A stretch of DNA of 64,000 nucleotides, taken from NCBI RefSeq assembly GCF_028389875.1, contig NC_084666.1, positions 64,984,422-65,048,421 of the forward strand, written 5' to 3'. The position numbers and the translations under genes were made by a program. Under the pieces are notes generated by a model that was not told the origin of the DNA, ran no database searches, and saw nothing but the letters and a program-made list of their open reading frames with translations. Source of the stretch: Rhea pennata. Taxonomy: Eukaryota; Chordata; Aves; Rheiformes; Rheidae. This document shows, piece by piece, positions 36,301 to 51,300 of the stretch. Position 1 is the first letter of the stretch, and every line of letters starts with the position of its first letter.

Positions 36301-39300
36301 TTTAAAATATTTTTAAAAATCCAAACAAGCAGAAAACAAAGACTTATAAAGGAATGAAAAAAAAAACCAATATCTCCTCTCAATCAAATGTAGCTCCACG
36401 ATTGTCTCTGATTTTATACTCTTGTCAGTGTTACAGTCTGCCATGGAGTTTGGTGGGAAAACCAAGGAAAATACCAGAATTTCCACTGTACAAATAAATG
36501 AACAGAAAAAATGAATGTGGGTAGCTTGCGTCAGAGAAAGGGGGAAACCACTGATAGAGAACAAAACAGGAAAAACAACGCAAATCTTGAAAGGTTACAT
36601 CTAGAAAGACAAGTGACCTTGCATAATCAACTATCTTGTGCAATGAGGTGCACCAGATATCATTTTTAAGGTCAATTATAATTGATTTTCTTTGAGATTA
36701 GATTTAAGATATTCTGAAAATGTTTATCCTGACAGGTTTTGAATTACAACCTCAAAATTATGAAGGAGCACCCATTATTTTGGGGCACCCATTAGATCTA
36801 GCACAGAGAGTTCTTTGCGTCTGGTAGTTTTGACAGTTACAGGTCCTTACACATGTAGAGGCAAACTCGTTGTTTTAACTAATCAGAAGATAAGTATTAC
36901 TGATTTTCCCTGGTGGATTCAGGACCTGAATGTTATGATGCAGAGTAAGATGAACTGAACATGTTTTCAGCACCAACAATAATCATTGCCAGTCTGACCA
37001 CAAACAGCTGATCTCAGGATGAGTTTCCTAAAACTACTGGTCACTGCCTTTCTGTTGAAGATGTCTCAGAAATTCTTAGAAACCAAAGAAAAGGTGGAAA
37101 ACACATTACGTTATTCTCTACTTCAATCACAATGATCTTTTCTGCTTTCTTTGACACTCAGACAATGATTTTGTAAATGATGCAAAAAAAGCAAAACCCC
37201 AAATCTATTTCCAAAACGTGAAAAAAAAAAAAACTTTGTGCAAAACCAGAACTAAGACTGTCAATGCAAATGTGCAATTGGATGAGTAAGTACCTGAGGT
37301 TCTCCCCCTGTCAGTAATTTCAGATGGCTGGTGACCCTCTTGGATTTCTTGCTAATGGAGTGAATATTCAGTCGGGAAAACTTTTCTTTAAGGGATTCAT
37401 CATCATCATTCCTCTTATACTTCATTACTGCAGACAGAAAATTTCATGACACTAATAATCTGTATTCACAGGGCCTTTCACAGAGTCGGGCACACAAATA
37501 TGAAACCATTTGAGATCAGACACTTTGATGTCACTTGCTGTAATCTTGTGTGAAAATGCCTGAGACGATGAAAACCTTGTTATCAATCCTTGCCTTGGGA
37601 AGAGTGAGTTAAAGCTTCAACATGGCAAATCTGCAAGAAAAATCGCTACCATTGTGTCTTAATTATTATTTGTGTTTGCAACTGCATTACTGACAATTAA
37701 TGTGGATATAACACAGATTCTGTCTTATTTTTCATTTTTATGGAGTTTGTGTCCCCTGCGAAATAACATAGCTGGCACTATGGGGACACGCAGCATCAAG
37801 GCATCTATTTACCTTCTTAAAGACCAGCCTATTGCACAGTGTAAGTAGCACCCAGTAAAACTGCTCTGGTAATATGACTGAAGCTGAAACTTCTCTCGTA
37901 ATCATCAGCCAAAATCTACAGAGAGAGAGGAATTCACTGTACTTTTTTCTTACCTAAGTCTTTCCTCCTTTTGAGTTCATTAATGTTCATATTAATGTTT
38001 TTCATAGCAAAAAGGGCATCTTGTAGTGCCTTGTGGTCAGCGTGAGAAGCAGGCGTTGAATTCAAGAGTTCACAGAGTAACAGGGGATATTTCATCACCC
38101 GTTGTACTGGTTTGATCATCAGGGATCCCATGTCCATTAGATTTGACTTTCCTCTGTAATTTATACAAAAAGTAATTGTCACATAAGGAGAAACTCCTTG
38201 AAGACAAAAACTTCGTATTATTTCTCTCTAGTCATTGAAGCTGTTGCCTTTTATATTCTTCAACTGAGCTTTCAGCTACACAAAATACCAAAACCAGAGC
38301 ACTGCTTTGCGCTAAGTCATGGAGATGCAATTACCACTTATGTCAAAAGTGAGACACATCTGTCAGGGAACATGGGCAGTTGTAAATTAAACCATCCTCT
38401 CGCCCCCTCAGTGAGACAAGTCTGAATTTTCTCTATTTTCAGCAATTTGCCAGACTCTTGCTTAGACATTACCTCTGAAATTGTCCCACTTGGTCTGAGG
38501 GGGTGTGTATGGTACAACTTACATACCACAACACCAAAGAAGGGAGATGTAGGTGGAAAAACAAATAATGGGAAGTTTGAGAAACGCATGTAAGTGGAGG
38601 TGTAAGTAGTAGCTATTACATCCTGCTCTGGCCCCTCGACCTTATGTCTCCTCGTTGTAACTGAGATGCCCATGTGCTGCTGCATCCCTTCTCACAACAC
38701 CTCTCAGCTTGCCACTGTGACCCCAGTAGATTTACTCTCTTTTACCTGCTATATTTCTCTACTGGATTCTAGTAGATTATATCTAATGATGGCTGAATTT
38801 CCAAAGTATACTGGATTTGGTTTCGAGGAACGCTGAACGTATAGGTTGTTTACCTAGGCTTGATCCAGCCAGCTGGAAGTCGCTTTAAGCAAAGGCAAAG
38901 TAGGCAGTTGCCTAGAGAGGCAGAAAGATGAAGGCAGCAAAACTGTAGCTTCCCGCATGGACACAGGGACTCTCTGTGGTTCAGGCACGATCCCCGCTGG
39001 CTCAGGACTGGCAGCAGAGCAGCTTCCCGGGGCAGCAAGTCCTACGAGACTCAGGCCAACAGGGCCACCTGAGCTCTCTAGCCCCCATGCAAAGTGCTTA
39101 TCAGCCCACTGCATTTATGCTCCAGACCTATTCTGAGCAAGGCTTTGTTCATGCTCTCCTGGTTTTAAGAAGAGAGGTTGTGCAATTTGCAGGCCAGTTC
39201 TTCCAAGTCTGGATGAACACATGGAAAGAGGGCAAGAGTAGCCACGTGCATTTTCATTTCCATCCCTGTGGCTGGTAGAAACATACTGTTTTGACAGAAC

Positions 39301-42300
39301 AGGTAGCACCAGATGGCCAAGCCCTAGGGCCAGGGCTGGCTGTTACTGAGACTGTGGTTTAGTTTTTGCCCAGGGGAAGTTGTTCTGCTGCTGTGGTACG
39401 TTACTGAATTTTGCCACCTTTAAGGGTGAGGACAAACACACTTTTTTTGTACTTATGCCTGGGATAACAAAATTAAATGTTACTGGGGAGCTTCGAACTA
39501 GCCCTACTAAAATGCTCAGGTTTCTTCATCTTTTTCTTCTATGCTGTAAAGCCAAGCCCTAAACAGCAGCTGTTCACAGCCTGCACCTATCTCTTTTTGC
39601 AAGCTTTGCACAATTTGTTCCTCTTGGCAGCACAACGACAGAACGGTCTGTTGTCTCTCCTCATCACAGCACTCTCCTGAGCAAACTGGAGAATGCTCTA
39701 CCACCAGTGCTGGGGTGAACCGCATGTGACTCACAGACCTCCCCTTTGAAACTGAGAGTGAGAAGTGTGAAGTGTGAAGGACAGTAAGGCAGACTAAAGC
39801 TTTCCATTTGCATGCCTGAAAAGGCAATCCTGAAGAGAAAAAGGTTGTCCAAGATTAAGTTCAGGCAAGGTAATGCTAAGGAAAGAAGGATTTCTAAACA
39901 TGGAAAGATACGGAAATAATACGATATAGAAGTGCAAAAAACATTGAGCATCCACTTGATTTTGCAGGCTGCTATCTATTGTTTTGTACAGCAGAAGGAG
40001 TAAAAGGGGGGGGGGAAGGCTTTCATTCCCACTAACATATACATATATGAAAAATAGCAAGCCAATCCTCACTGCTGACTAATTAACTAACAATTTGAAT
40101 GTCTTTGAGAAGAGGCATCTGCATATTTAAACCATCTCTTTCTCACAAAGGCATTATCTGTAAAATTTCTGCATGGAAAAAACTAACAGTAGATGCCTTT
40201 TAAAGCTTGTTGATGTCCCCAAACTTTCTCCTCATTTCAATACTCCTCCTTTCCCCTGTATCCGACATTAAATATAGAGAGCTATTTTCCCTTCTTTCAG
40301 CTTCTGGCAGCAATAATGAAAAAAAAATCTTAACTTGTTATTGTTTTCTCTGAAAAGCCCCATGAATGCAAATCTATAAAAGCTGCCTCATGAATGGAAA
40401 AATCTTCAAGTGTCTTCTCTTTATATAGTTGCACTTTGGACAGCTGCCCAAGTGATAAACAGCCCTCTGTTCGCATATCTGCATGACACAGTCTAGCAAT
40501 ATGGTTTGAAAGATAGTAGGTTTGTTATAAGATAATGACTCCCTGGGGGCACTAAATGCCACAGAGTTCAACTCATCTAATTCTCCCCAGCAAGATTATC
40601 TGATGATAACCACTCTCCCTAGATTAGTCCTGTTTCTAATACGCCCCATCACAACACCCAGCAGCCTGGCAAAACGTGGCCTTGCCACACAACTGAAACA
40701 GATGTGTAACGGCTTGTGACATCTATTGTGCAGAAAATCAAGTTGATAATTCATTTGCAACGCTACTTCAGCCACCCCGCCTTATCATGAGTTTAGCAAG
40801 TATTCTAGGCCATAAGTAGTTGTACTAATCTCATTGCAAATTATTACTCTGCAGCTCTGCAGCAATGTAGCTGTCTTACCTGCAGTGAGCTTCAGAGCAT
40901 ACTCTTTCTTCCTCCATGCAACAAAACAAGGTCTCAAATAGAAAAAGAATCGCTTAGAAAACCCATTGTTGCAAGCTGTGCAGAGACAGGTGATTCAATA
41001 TTTGGTTTCACATTATCTCCTTATCTCACCGGTAGTTCCAGTAGAGAACATGACAGCCAGTATGAGGTAACGGGGCTGAGGCTGGTGTCATATTCCACTT
41101 GGCAGTTTTGGAACTGTGTACATGCATCATAGGTTGCAACACGATTTAAAGACTTAGGCTTTATGGTTTACTGTGTGTGAGTCAAGTCCATTTTAGCACA
41201 AAACATGTAAGAGAAATAATTTACTGCGCCATATGATTCTCATGCAATCCCAGGGAATTCACTGAGGCTGCACAGCCATAAATCCAAGCAGGATTTAACC
41301 TATCCAGTTGACAGCAAAGGGCAACATTGCTTGGTATTTATGTAATTGTTTTCTTTATTGTGCTTGAATGTAAAGGGATCTGGGACCAGTGACATCACAC
41401 ATGGGGTGGGTGAGCTATGTTCTACTTTCTGGTTCAACATTAACCAGATTTTTAGGCATGGTCCTGCCCAATGGCTGCTGAGATTCCCCAACTTCTAAAC
41501 TGATTTGCAGGAGATGGCATTTCTGAGTGCCTTGCTGTTCAGACGGGGACACAAATGCCACCATGCTGTGTGAGATAGCCAAGCTCAGGCAGGGTTACTC
41601 AGCTAAACCTAGCTGCCTGCACTCTACGCAGCTTTGCCACCTTTGACAGACCACGGCTTAGGGAATCATGTAAACTCAGCAAGTTGTGTCCTAGACTCTG
41701 TCAGCAACTGTTTGAAGGAGATAACTCGGCATTCATTTCTGATAGGGTTACGCAAGTCAAAGCAGCCACTCTCGTGCTATTTCTATGTGTGTTGCTGTCT
41801 CACATGATCTTATGGTTATTTTCTACACATCTGTGTCCCTCTTAAAGCCCCAGCTGCCTGAGAGAAGGAAATATCCAAGAATCTTCTTTTTCAAAATCCT
41901 GTACAAAAAACCCTGTTTCTTATCATTGAATGAAGCTTGAAAACCCTGACTTTGGAGGTTCAAAATGCAATCCTTCAGTGTCTTTTTAAGAATTAAGATT
42001 GTTTTTATACTGGTCTCATTTTTTGTGTTTGACTGATTGACAGATTGACAATTTTTCTGACCTTACAGGTGTTCCTCTCCTATCCATGGAAAGCACACCT
42101 GCTCCTCTTTTCTTTCTTAACATTTCTGCCTGGGATTGTAATAATTGTCTTCAGTTCAGCTAACCCTTTCTTTGACCTCTATGCAGGTAACTTCTAGATT
42201 TGTTGCATTTCAATAATGCTGACCTGCTGGATGTCCAGAAACTGCAGCCTCGATATTAACTCTCCTTTATGACTTTTCAAAAATGCGACATTTGGCTCAG

Positions 42301-45300
42301 AAGTCCCTTACCACAACTTTACTGGAGGCTGGGTGAGCACTCTGGCAAAGTGTTGCTATAAGCTTATTCTCTTCTGATATTCTTCCAGACACTGTCATGG
42401 ACAATATCCTGGGAAAGAGGGACTTCTTAGAAGCTTAGGGCTACAGAAGGGTCATCGCTTTAGGAAGAGCTTTACATGCAAACCTAATGTATGTTGAGCA
42501 GGTTTACAAAGGCCTGTGCAAAATTATTTAAGAGCACCTGGATTTCAAAGACCTCACTAGATTGTTGTGAAGCATTCCTGAGAACTTCAGAACTCTCTGA
42601 GCACATTTAATAGACAACAAGGTGATAATGAAGGGCTCTGAATAGGTTGGCAAGCAGATTAGATAGCTTCATAAAGCACAAGTTTTGGAGGATGCAGCAA
42701 AGGTGGTGCAGTGGTAATTAGAAAATCAGACAGGTACAGAAATTAAAACTGGAAGTCCTTATCACTTATGTCCTGGAGAAATCTATGGATTATGCTGAAA
42801 CAAAATGCTTGTGTTCTTAACATTTCCAAAGGTACAGTTCTAAGCATATTTAAGATAATTTGAAGATATTTAAAAGATAATTTTACATCTAAAAAAATGC
42901 ATAGTACTTACTCTTCCTCGTATATCTTTCTGCAAAAGGAGAAAAACAAAACATATATTAGCTTTCTCCTAAAAAGATTTATACCAATCACAGGCCAGAT
43001 TCCTAGATACACTTCAGTGACACAGAGCAGCCATAACTGGCCAGTTTAGTTAGGTTTATGGCTCCTATGTGTCAACAGAACTGCACAAAACAGCCAGAGG
43101 GTACCAGTGAATCTGGCCCTATGTCTTTTTCAAAAGACAGCCCAAATGAAAAAGGATTGTCAGGAACCTGGCTTTAGTTACCCTTCGCCCAACAGTATTA
43201 AAACATGTTATTCTTATACAGCTAAAATTTTTAGGCTTTATAAACATTTCCGTCTATTTTATTTAAATAGAAATGTATTTCTAAATGAGATAGAATGCAT
43301 TTAAGCCTTTTAGGATACAGATTCAATGATGATATTAAGATTTTTTTTGTAGGATGCACATCAGCTGAAACCTCTATATAATTCAATGGTGTTTATATAT
43401 GTATTGAAACAGCAGGGAGATACAGCTGTAGTTTCGAAACACTCAGACATGCACAAAGAATATTTTCTTTATGATAGGATTAAACTTGGAGAAGAACATC
43501 TAAATGCACGGGAACCAAAATGTCATCCCACCACTATATTAGACTTCTGGTATTAAGTCCTGACATCACATTGTCAGCCACTGCTATCTGATTGCCTCCA
43601 CTAATGCCTCCTTTTCCCACTATGGGCTAACTAAGCATCTGGAAGCTAGTGCTTTCATTGCTTTTGCACTGTCGGCTCTGGAAATGCTTGTGCCATCTCT
43701 CTACCCTTTTAATAGTTGACCGAGCTACTTCAGACTGAAAGCAGAGCAGGTAGTTGCCAGCATCCTTTCATTTTTTACCACTGCATTTCTTTGGCTAAGC
43801 TAGCAAACAACATCCCCAGCTTGCATAATAACTGCTGAAACATGGGATTCTACCAAACTGTTTTTTACACGTCTCCAAGGCAGACACCTACATTTGGGGA
43901 AGTAATTTCTCCCCTTCGATCAGCAGAAAGAATAGGAATCTAAGCCTGGCTAATTAAATCTGATTTGCCTGTACAGGTGTGCAGAGTGCCACTCTCAAGC
44001 TGCTCCTAATACAGAAGTCATTCTTAACACGGTAGGTGTGGCTTAGCTGAGGAAGAGAAGCCCACAGTAATGTCAGCCCATTTTCGCTTTTTAAAAATGT
44101 GACAATATTCTTCCCAAGGGAAAAATATTTAAGAAGTAAACATTGTTCAAGAGCAGCAGTCAGTGGCCCCTGAATACATTATATCTCACCACCATCAGTC
44201 CATAACTGATTTGGTAAGATTGCTGCATAAATTTCCTCCTAAGACATGTATTCTCTAATCAGTAGTAACAGGTTTAGATAACCACAGCTCCACATTTGAA
44301 TGTGTACTTTCAGGCTTAACATTTCAATTGGTTGCAATTTTTAGCCACTGTGAAAAAAACACAATATATTACGTGTAATGGTGTTTTTTCCCATGGGTTC
44401 CTGTTCGAAGGCTAATAGGAAAGAACAAGATAAAAAAGGCTTCATTGTAAGGTAGTTTTTGTCACTTCCTGCTCGCCAAGGCTACAATTGCTTAGCAGAA
44501 AATACCCTTTCTATTCTCAAATCCAAGCTGTGATATTGGAACAGGAGCTTCTCTTACTGGCTCTAGAATTGAAGTGGCAACATCCACCCTAACGTGTACA
44601 CAGATGCTATCTTTTAACCTTATTTCCTTCCATGGTCTCTTGCCTCAGCAGTAGGGATGAGTGACTGACAGTTGCAGCTTCTCTTGATTAGCTGGAAAAA
44701 AATATTGTAGGAGTCAGCAACTGAAACACTCCTTTAGGGGAGATACCTGGCCATCCATTAGCCTGAAGCCTGAGTTTGTCTGAAAATCTATTTCTTTCAA
44801 CTTCCAGGGTAGCTAAAGCCTAAACATCCTGCACATATACATCGTTATGTATTTAATACCTAGACATGTTGCACAAAGAAGCCTTATTTTCAACACAACC
44901 GGTCTTCTAAGGAAACATTTCTCTTTTGATTTGTTAATATTTTTCTCTATCACTATTTCCAGATTTCATTCAGATATATTTCCTATATCCTAAGTCTTGC
45001 TACCTCTCTACATACTGATCATTAGCTGAAGTATAATTGAAATGTCTGTTATTGATATACACGCCATTAATGAAGTATTTGCGATGGTTTTACATCTCTC
45101 CTGGAAACGTGCAGCATGGGCCTCTTCTAGAGTTTGACTTTTGATCTGAAAGGCAGCAGTCTGCTCCCTCTTAACAGTTCTGTGCTACATTTCTGAGAAA
45201 ATGAGGGGGAAAGGGAATTTGCAGGTGGGAGGAGAAGCACTCTGTGGAAAAGGTGAGGTAGTTCACACGACTGGGTTCAGGAAGAAGTCACACTGGAGGA

Positions 45301-48300
45301 AATATCCATTATTTAGCTGCACTCCAGTTTTCAACAGGATTTTTCTATGGAGCTGGAGCTGGAGGCAAAGAAACGAAGCAAATGCTGCTGTCTGGACATG
45401 ACAGCTTCGTTAAACACCAGTCACTTTTAGATATCCCCATCACGAGGATCCAGCACTGCAATAACTCTAAATCCCTGGGGCCCTACAGTATAGCTGGGGC
45501 ATAGAAACACCATCACATATTATTTTATTTCAAACAATAGAATTGCTGAAAATAGGGGCAGTATGTCTCCTAGGATCTGGGCAAGGTGTTCCGAATAGCC
45601 CATTATATGATGCAGCATTTTTTTTGCCAGTATGGGGCACTGAAGCTAAGGGAACAGAAGCCTTTCTTGTGCTATTTTGGGCCATCTTAGAGAGAAAGAA
45701 ATCTAATCATGGCCCCTGGCTTGTCATCTTTTCATGAAAGCAGCATAAGCCAGAGCTCCCAGAAAGCCTCATAAAACTCTGGATTTACAGGGGACCTTTC
45801 ATCTACATCCATTTAAAATGTTCCCTGCCAAGCAACTGACTATGGACGGAAATCATCATTTGAAAAGATCTTACTTTAAGGACTGTACACAGTGTCTTAA
45901 ATGCTGCTTCAGTTCTTCATCCTTTTCATAGGATTCCAGCATGGTGTGTGCATCATCGTGGCGACAGCAGTAGATTTTATATGTGTCTTCTAGTGGGCCT
46001 TTAATCTGCAAGAACACTTCCCCTGTTAAAGAGAAAAACAAAGCGTGTCAAACCAGACAACAGCATCTCAGAAGGAGTTTTATTATTCCACCACATTAGC
46101 CGTGAGCTAAAAAAGGCTGGTTTCCACTTTACTTTCCTTAGAAATGATCTTGTGTGTTTATGTGCATTATTTATTACATGCATTTCTCAGCTGCTCATCT
46201 TTGTCATAGCTGGGTGCCATTATATCAGTGTTAATGTACAAAAAAATCCCTCAGGAAAAGGGACAAAATCTCCGTACCCTGCACCCCTTCATACACAACC
46301 CCCTAATTCAATGCCCCAGCTTAATGCCTCTTATATGAAAACCAAACAGTAGGGCTTAACCCTTAAAGAGTGAGCATTTTTTTCTTCTGGGCTGTAAGCA
46401 TGTTAATTTTCCTTTTGAGTTTTTTTCAACTGAACGTGAACTTAAGTGAGTTATAAGAGGGATAATGACTCCATCTCCCATTAGCCATTTCACTTTTATA
46501 ATCTGTTTTGCAGAATCCTGAAATGACAATTGTTATGGCCTAGAATAGAGGGGGGTGTTCACATGACAGAGGAACTACCTCCACCTGTCCCCTAATTAAA
46601 TAAAACCACTGTGGATTACAGCCATTTTTATACACTATTTAGGTTTATATACAATTAAAAGGGGAAAAGCTTTTACATTTCTGGTCCTCTACAACACCAT
46701 TTTTTCTTCAGAGAACAGTTGGGATTTTTAGAGGCACTAAAGTAGTAATATACCCATTTTCTATTTAATTCTGGTGCCTAATTCTCTCAGCCTAGAATTC
46801 CGGTGCTGGTTTCTGTGTATGTAAGAAATATTATGCGAGCGGAAAAGACACGCTTCATCTCCTTGCTGAGATATTCGTTCTTAAACCCATACATAAGAGT
46901 ACCCTGATCAACATCCTTGGAAATGCATATAATAAACAGCAACAACAATGAAAGCTACTGTCTCAAGCACGTCCTGAAAAATTGCATCTGTGCGGTGACC
47001 AGTTAGATGTTTTCCAAATATTCCTGTTGAGCTATAGCAATGATTATTAAAGTTAAAAGCCGAACACCACGTTAATTGGGAGCTCTCTATTCATTCACGG
47101 AGTGAGCACAAAGCTGTCAGGCATCCTGCATGTTTCACCCTGACCAGAGTGGGCTGTTTCATAATACATTGCATTGAACTGCTCTGTCTTAAAGTGAAAA
47201 ATGGTTCAGTTACCACAGTAACACAGCTCTGGGTTTTTTCCCCTAGCAGCGAAGGTTAACTGGGCTGTCTAATGCACGTTGGTTTCAAGGTGTGAAAAAG
47301 GGAACAACAATGACTGAGCTAAGACCATGCAAGGTCAGAAGAGAATCAGCATCCTACAGTCAAATATTCTCCAGCTGTCTTCATCTCTGGCTTCTGCATC
47401 TCATGCTAAATGCTAATGCTGACTGCTAAAAACACACGCTGCATCCCGACTTTCCCATGAACTCGCTATACAGGCCTTTAATAACCAACACTGTAAGGGA
47501 AATTATAACAGTCTTTCCTGTGATTCTGCTCCCTTGGGGCCTGATTTTCAGAGATGCTGAGTTCTTACAGTTTTCACTGACTTCAGCAGGAGTTAGTGAA
47601 ACTTCTGAGTGGTTAGTATGGCCCTCAGTATGCTAATCTCTCTCGAGAGGTTATATTTTCTGTAGCAAAAATGCAAACTATAGACTTACTGTGCATTTCA
47701 GTGTATGCTAGCGGCTGAAAATTGTCATCCTCTCCTCCAGAATGAAGGAGCTGAGCAATATCTCTACATTACTGCATTGTCCCGTAATGGCAAATATTTT
47801 CATTGATGCTAAATGATGAGAAAAATGGTGTACTGATTTCATAGACAGGTCATTTTAAGAACAGCCATATTTCTTAAGCCTAAAGCTCTTCTTGGTCCCA
47901 AGCCCTGTGGCCTGAATCAGCTGAGCTTTGCGCATATCACTGCAGGAGCTTGCTATATGGACCAAAAATGGATTGTATTTGGGCACAGGTTTAAACATAC
48001 TCTGAATCTTTTGCGCACTGATGAATCCAGCTTTGCCTGATGCCTATTCTTGAGTGTGATGGTCAGACAGTCTTGAAGACAAAACCCTAGGAAGAAGGCT
48101 TGAGCAACAGTAACAGTTTCTCCCTATGGCTTCCAATGGTGCTTTCAACAGCAGTGGGAGACAGAGAAAGGAGGAGTCAAATACAGGATAAGATCTAAAC
48201 CATTGTATTTCTCCACATACAGTGACTAAAACAGAGAGGAAAATAAAGTGAGAGAGAACTGGAAAGAGCAATTTTATCTCTGCTGTGTATAGCTTTAAAA

Positions 48301-51300
48301 GACCAAACAACACAAGAGATGTGTCTACTTTAGCATTTCAGCTCAGATAAGGAGAGTGCTCTCAGTAATCCCTGTTTCCCATGGCTCGCTTGCACCATGG
48401 AACAGTTGGACACACAAACTGGATTTTTTGAGGGTGGCAATTACCAGAAAATGCACTCCAAAAGCCTATCTTATGCCCAGGCTAAAGCTAATCTGAAGTA
48501 AACCCCCTAAAATGTGTAGTATGCACATCAGGTCCTTAGCACCAACTGTTTTGCTTTGCACATCTGCTTGTGTTGGATCCCACTACTTGTTAATATGGAC
48601 ATAGCCTAAGATGCACAGAGCGTACCTCAACCTCACCATGCCTAGGATACCTTCCAAAAGTAGATTTTTCAATGAAAGATGTTTAAATACTATAAACCAT
48701 TTAGAATATGATGGATACATTAAATAGATTCTCATCAGCCCACTTCTTCCAGAGACTGTCTTTAACAATCTTTACAGTGACTGTGAGGATCCTGAAGACA
48801 AAACAACCGTCTCCTACACTTTCAGGGGATGACAAATTTACTGGCTTACTGTTTATAGTGATGCAGTCATTCTCCCTGCTTTTGTCTTAATCTTTAGAAG
48901 AACTGCTCACACCTTATTCTCACACCTTATTTTCCAGTTTCTTTCTTTGTCATAATTTAGCCAACTCTCTGATCCAAAATCCCATGCATTTTCATGGCTC
49001 CTTGACTGATTCTGGAGAAACTCACCCTAACCAACTGATGAAATTGTCTGTCTTCTGGATGTGGCAGGGAACTAAAAGGATGATTCCCTTTGCTGTGAAG
49101 AAAGCCACTTCCTGCTAGAATAGAACATTGCTTATTAAGGGTATGACTCATCATGATGCACTTTCATTGAAATACCGCCAAACACCACAGTCTCATCAAA
49201 CTACGTTAAGCTGTTGCCTTGGCAAACCAGATTGAGATGTGCTAGGATTAATACTTTCACCAAGCCTCACATACTTCAAAATTATATTTCTTAGTCAAAT
49301 AGCAACTGACAGTTTTTTGCTCCATTGTTTTTGCAGGCAGAAGGATTTTTTCTGTAACATGTTACCTGTGGCATATGGTCAATTTAGGGAGGAAAGAATC
49401 TCTCTGACCTCTGAATCATAGCCGAAAGCTTTTAAAATTAAACTGGATGACTTTACACAGAAGCAAATTAAGAACTCTCACCTGATCATTTAAGGTGGCT
49501 CAGCTACTGCCTCTGCATTTGAGAAGTAGTTAAGGAAGAGCTGATGAACAGTAACTTCCTAAATCTCTCCAGCTGTGTCAGAGTGTCAGGTGAATAGATC
49601 ACAGCCCTAACATTCATGTCCTGAACTGCAGAGCATATGGTTGCTGCGGTATATCCAGGGGTAATCCATTTGCTAGAAATACCTGTAATCCCCACAGACA
49701 TACCTTCACAGATTCCCACAAGCTTAATACCAATTACAGCTTTCTTTACAGATCATGTCCCTGTTAAGCACACTTCACCACCTCTTGCATGAATTATATT
49801 GCCTGTAGATAGATGTTTGCAATGTTTGGATTTTTTGTGATGTATTTATTATTCCAATCATTTTTTTAGTGCTTTGCTTGAATGGTACAATTATGAATAT
49901 GCAACACTAGAGTTGGTCTAAGCACCAGCAGAGTTAAGCAATATCAAACTAGATGAAAATGATGTTATCAGTATATGGCATAATTTCAGTGCTGCAATTT
50001 CTGCCCATGCTAAACTCACTCTCTCATTACCTCCATCCCCTCAAAATCCAGAAGGTTTGAATAAGAGCATCACAATCAGGCCTGACATGAGTACAGCAGC
50101 CTCACTGGACAGGCTTTGCATTTCATGATCCACGTATTATTGCAGACAGTTAGTAGCTTGTTAGTTTCTGGGAGCGGTACTAGTTAAGCCTGATGAGGGT
50201 AGAGGACCGGAGAGCATTATATTTATTCTTTCGTGTAGCTTTGTAGAACTCAAGAGGACAGTAAACATACCGATTATTTGCATGGGTGGCTCCACATCTG
50301 CCGTGGCTTCTTCCAACAATGACAGCAGTTTGGCTGATATTTGATGGACCGATTCGATGTTGCTAAACAAGCCATCGACGTCAAAGCGAACAATCTAATG
50401 GAATACAAATATTAAACAGCTACTGACGAAGGATAAGGAAGGACATTATGTATTACAGACGTTCTCTTGCTAAGCTTTTAGTGTCCAACACTCCAGGAAA
50501 CATCACTTCTGCAAAACCTCATATAAACATCCTCCTTGTGACTTCAAGGACATATATACAGTTTTCAGATTAGTATAACAAAAGACTTGTTATCAAATGC
50601 TTTTAACCTTATTTTGAACTATTCCTAATCTGAACGTGTTTACCTAAGAAGGAAATAAATATTATGATCTGAATAAAGAAAAGATCTTTGGCTGCCTTGA
50701 AAATGTTTATTTATTTTCCCATAGAGAAAAAGACTAGTTGACAGCGGTTTTGATTCCCTGATTACTAGTTGCTCCTACAGGCTGTACGAACTGCTACATA
50801 AACTGAGACCTAGGTGCATTGGTGCCAGCTGTCAAGTATGTAGACTTTCAACAGATGGAGGTACCATTTAAAATTAGTTGTCCTATAAATCCAAAAAGTA
50901 CAATCGAGACCATACAATTTCCACTAAAACAAACAGATTTACAATTACAAGCATTAATACAATCAAAGAAGCTTTCCACAGAAACTGGCAGGACAACACT
51001 GACTTCAGTGAACTGCGCCAATTTATACCAACAGAAAATTTGGCTCTGTATTCCTCTTCATTTTAAAGTAAATAAAAAATTTCAGAACACATACTTTTCA
51101 TACATCAATTATTCATTTCCATGCACAGCAGGGAAATAATTAATGTTTGGGGATAATTGAAGATAGCCAGCGGTAATGTGCTAATATTGAGAATAAAGGC
51201 AAGACTGATTTAGAGTCATCCATATTGATACACTCTGAACCTATCTCTCCCCATCTCTCCATTAGAAATAGAATTGCTTACTTACGTAGCAGCTCACCAG

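Larger units (their letters stand above)
27371..37953 (-). other. ARHGEF38: ARHGEF38 introns 13 to 6 (intronic content)
   Basis: Introns at 27371-28184, 28445-28599, 28799-29722, 29864-31612, 31934-34272, 34396-35489, 35595-37293 and 37428-37953. Contents seen: a degenerate TG-rich tract (29276-29350), an imperfect tandem of ATGATGAAACAGTGAT-like units (about 30119-30203) and a T25 run (32542-32566). No other gene or mobile element is recognised. Confidence 0.7.

Noticed and set aside
38152..38155. Tandem AG (AGAG) at the exon 6 acceptor of ARHGEF38 as an alternative splice site
   Set aside because: Use of the second AG would shift the frame and lose the conserved DH core; the first AG gives a perfect family match.
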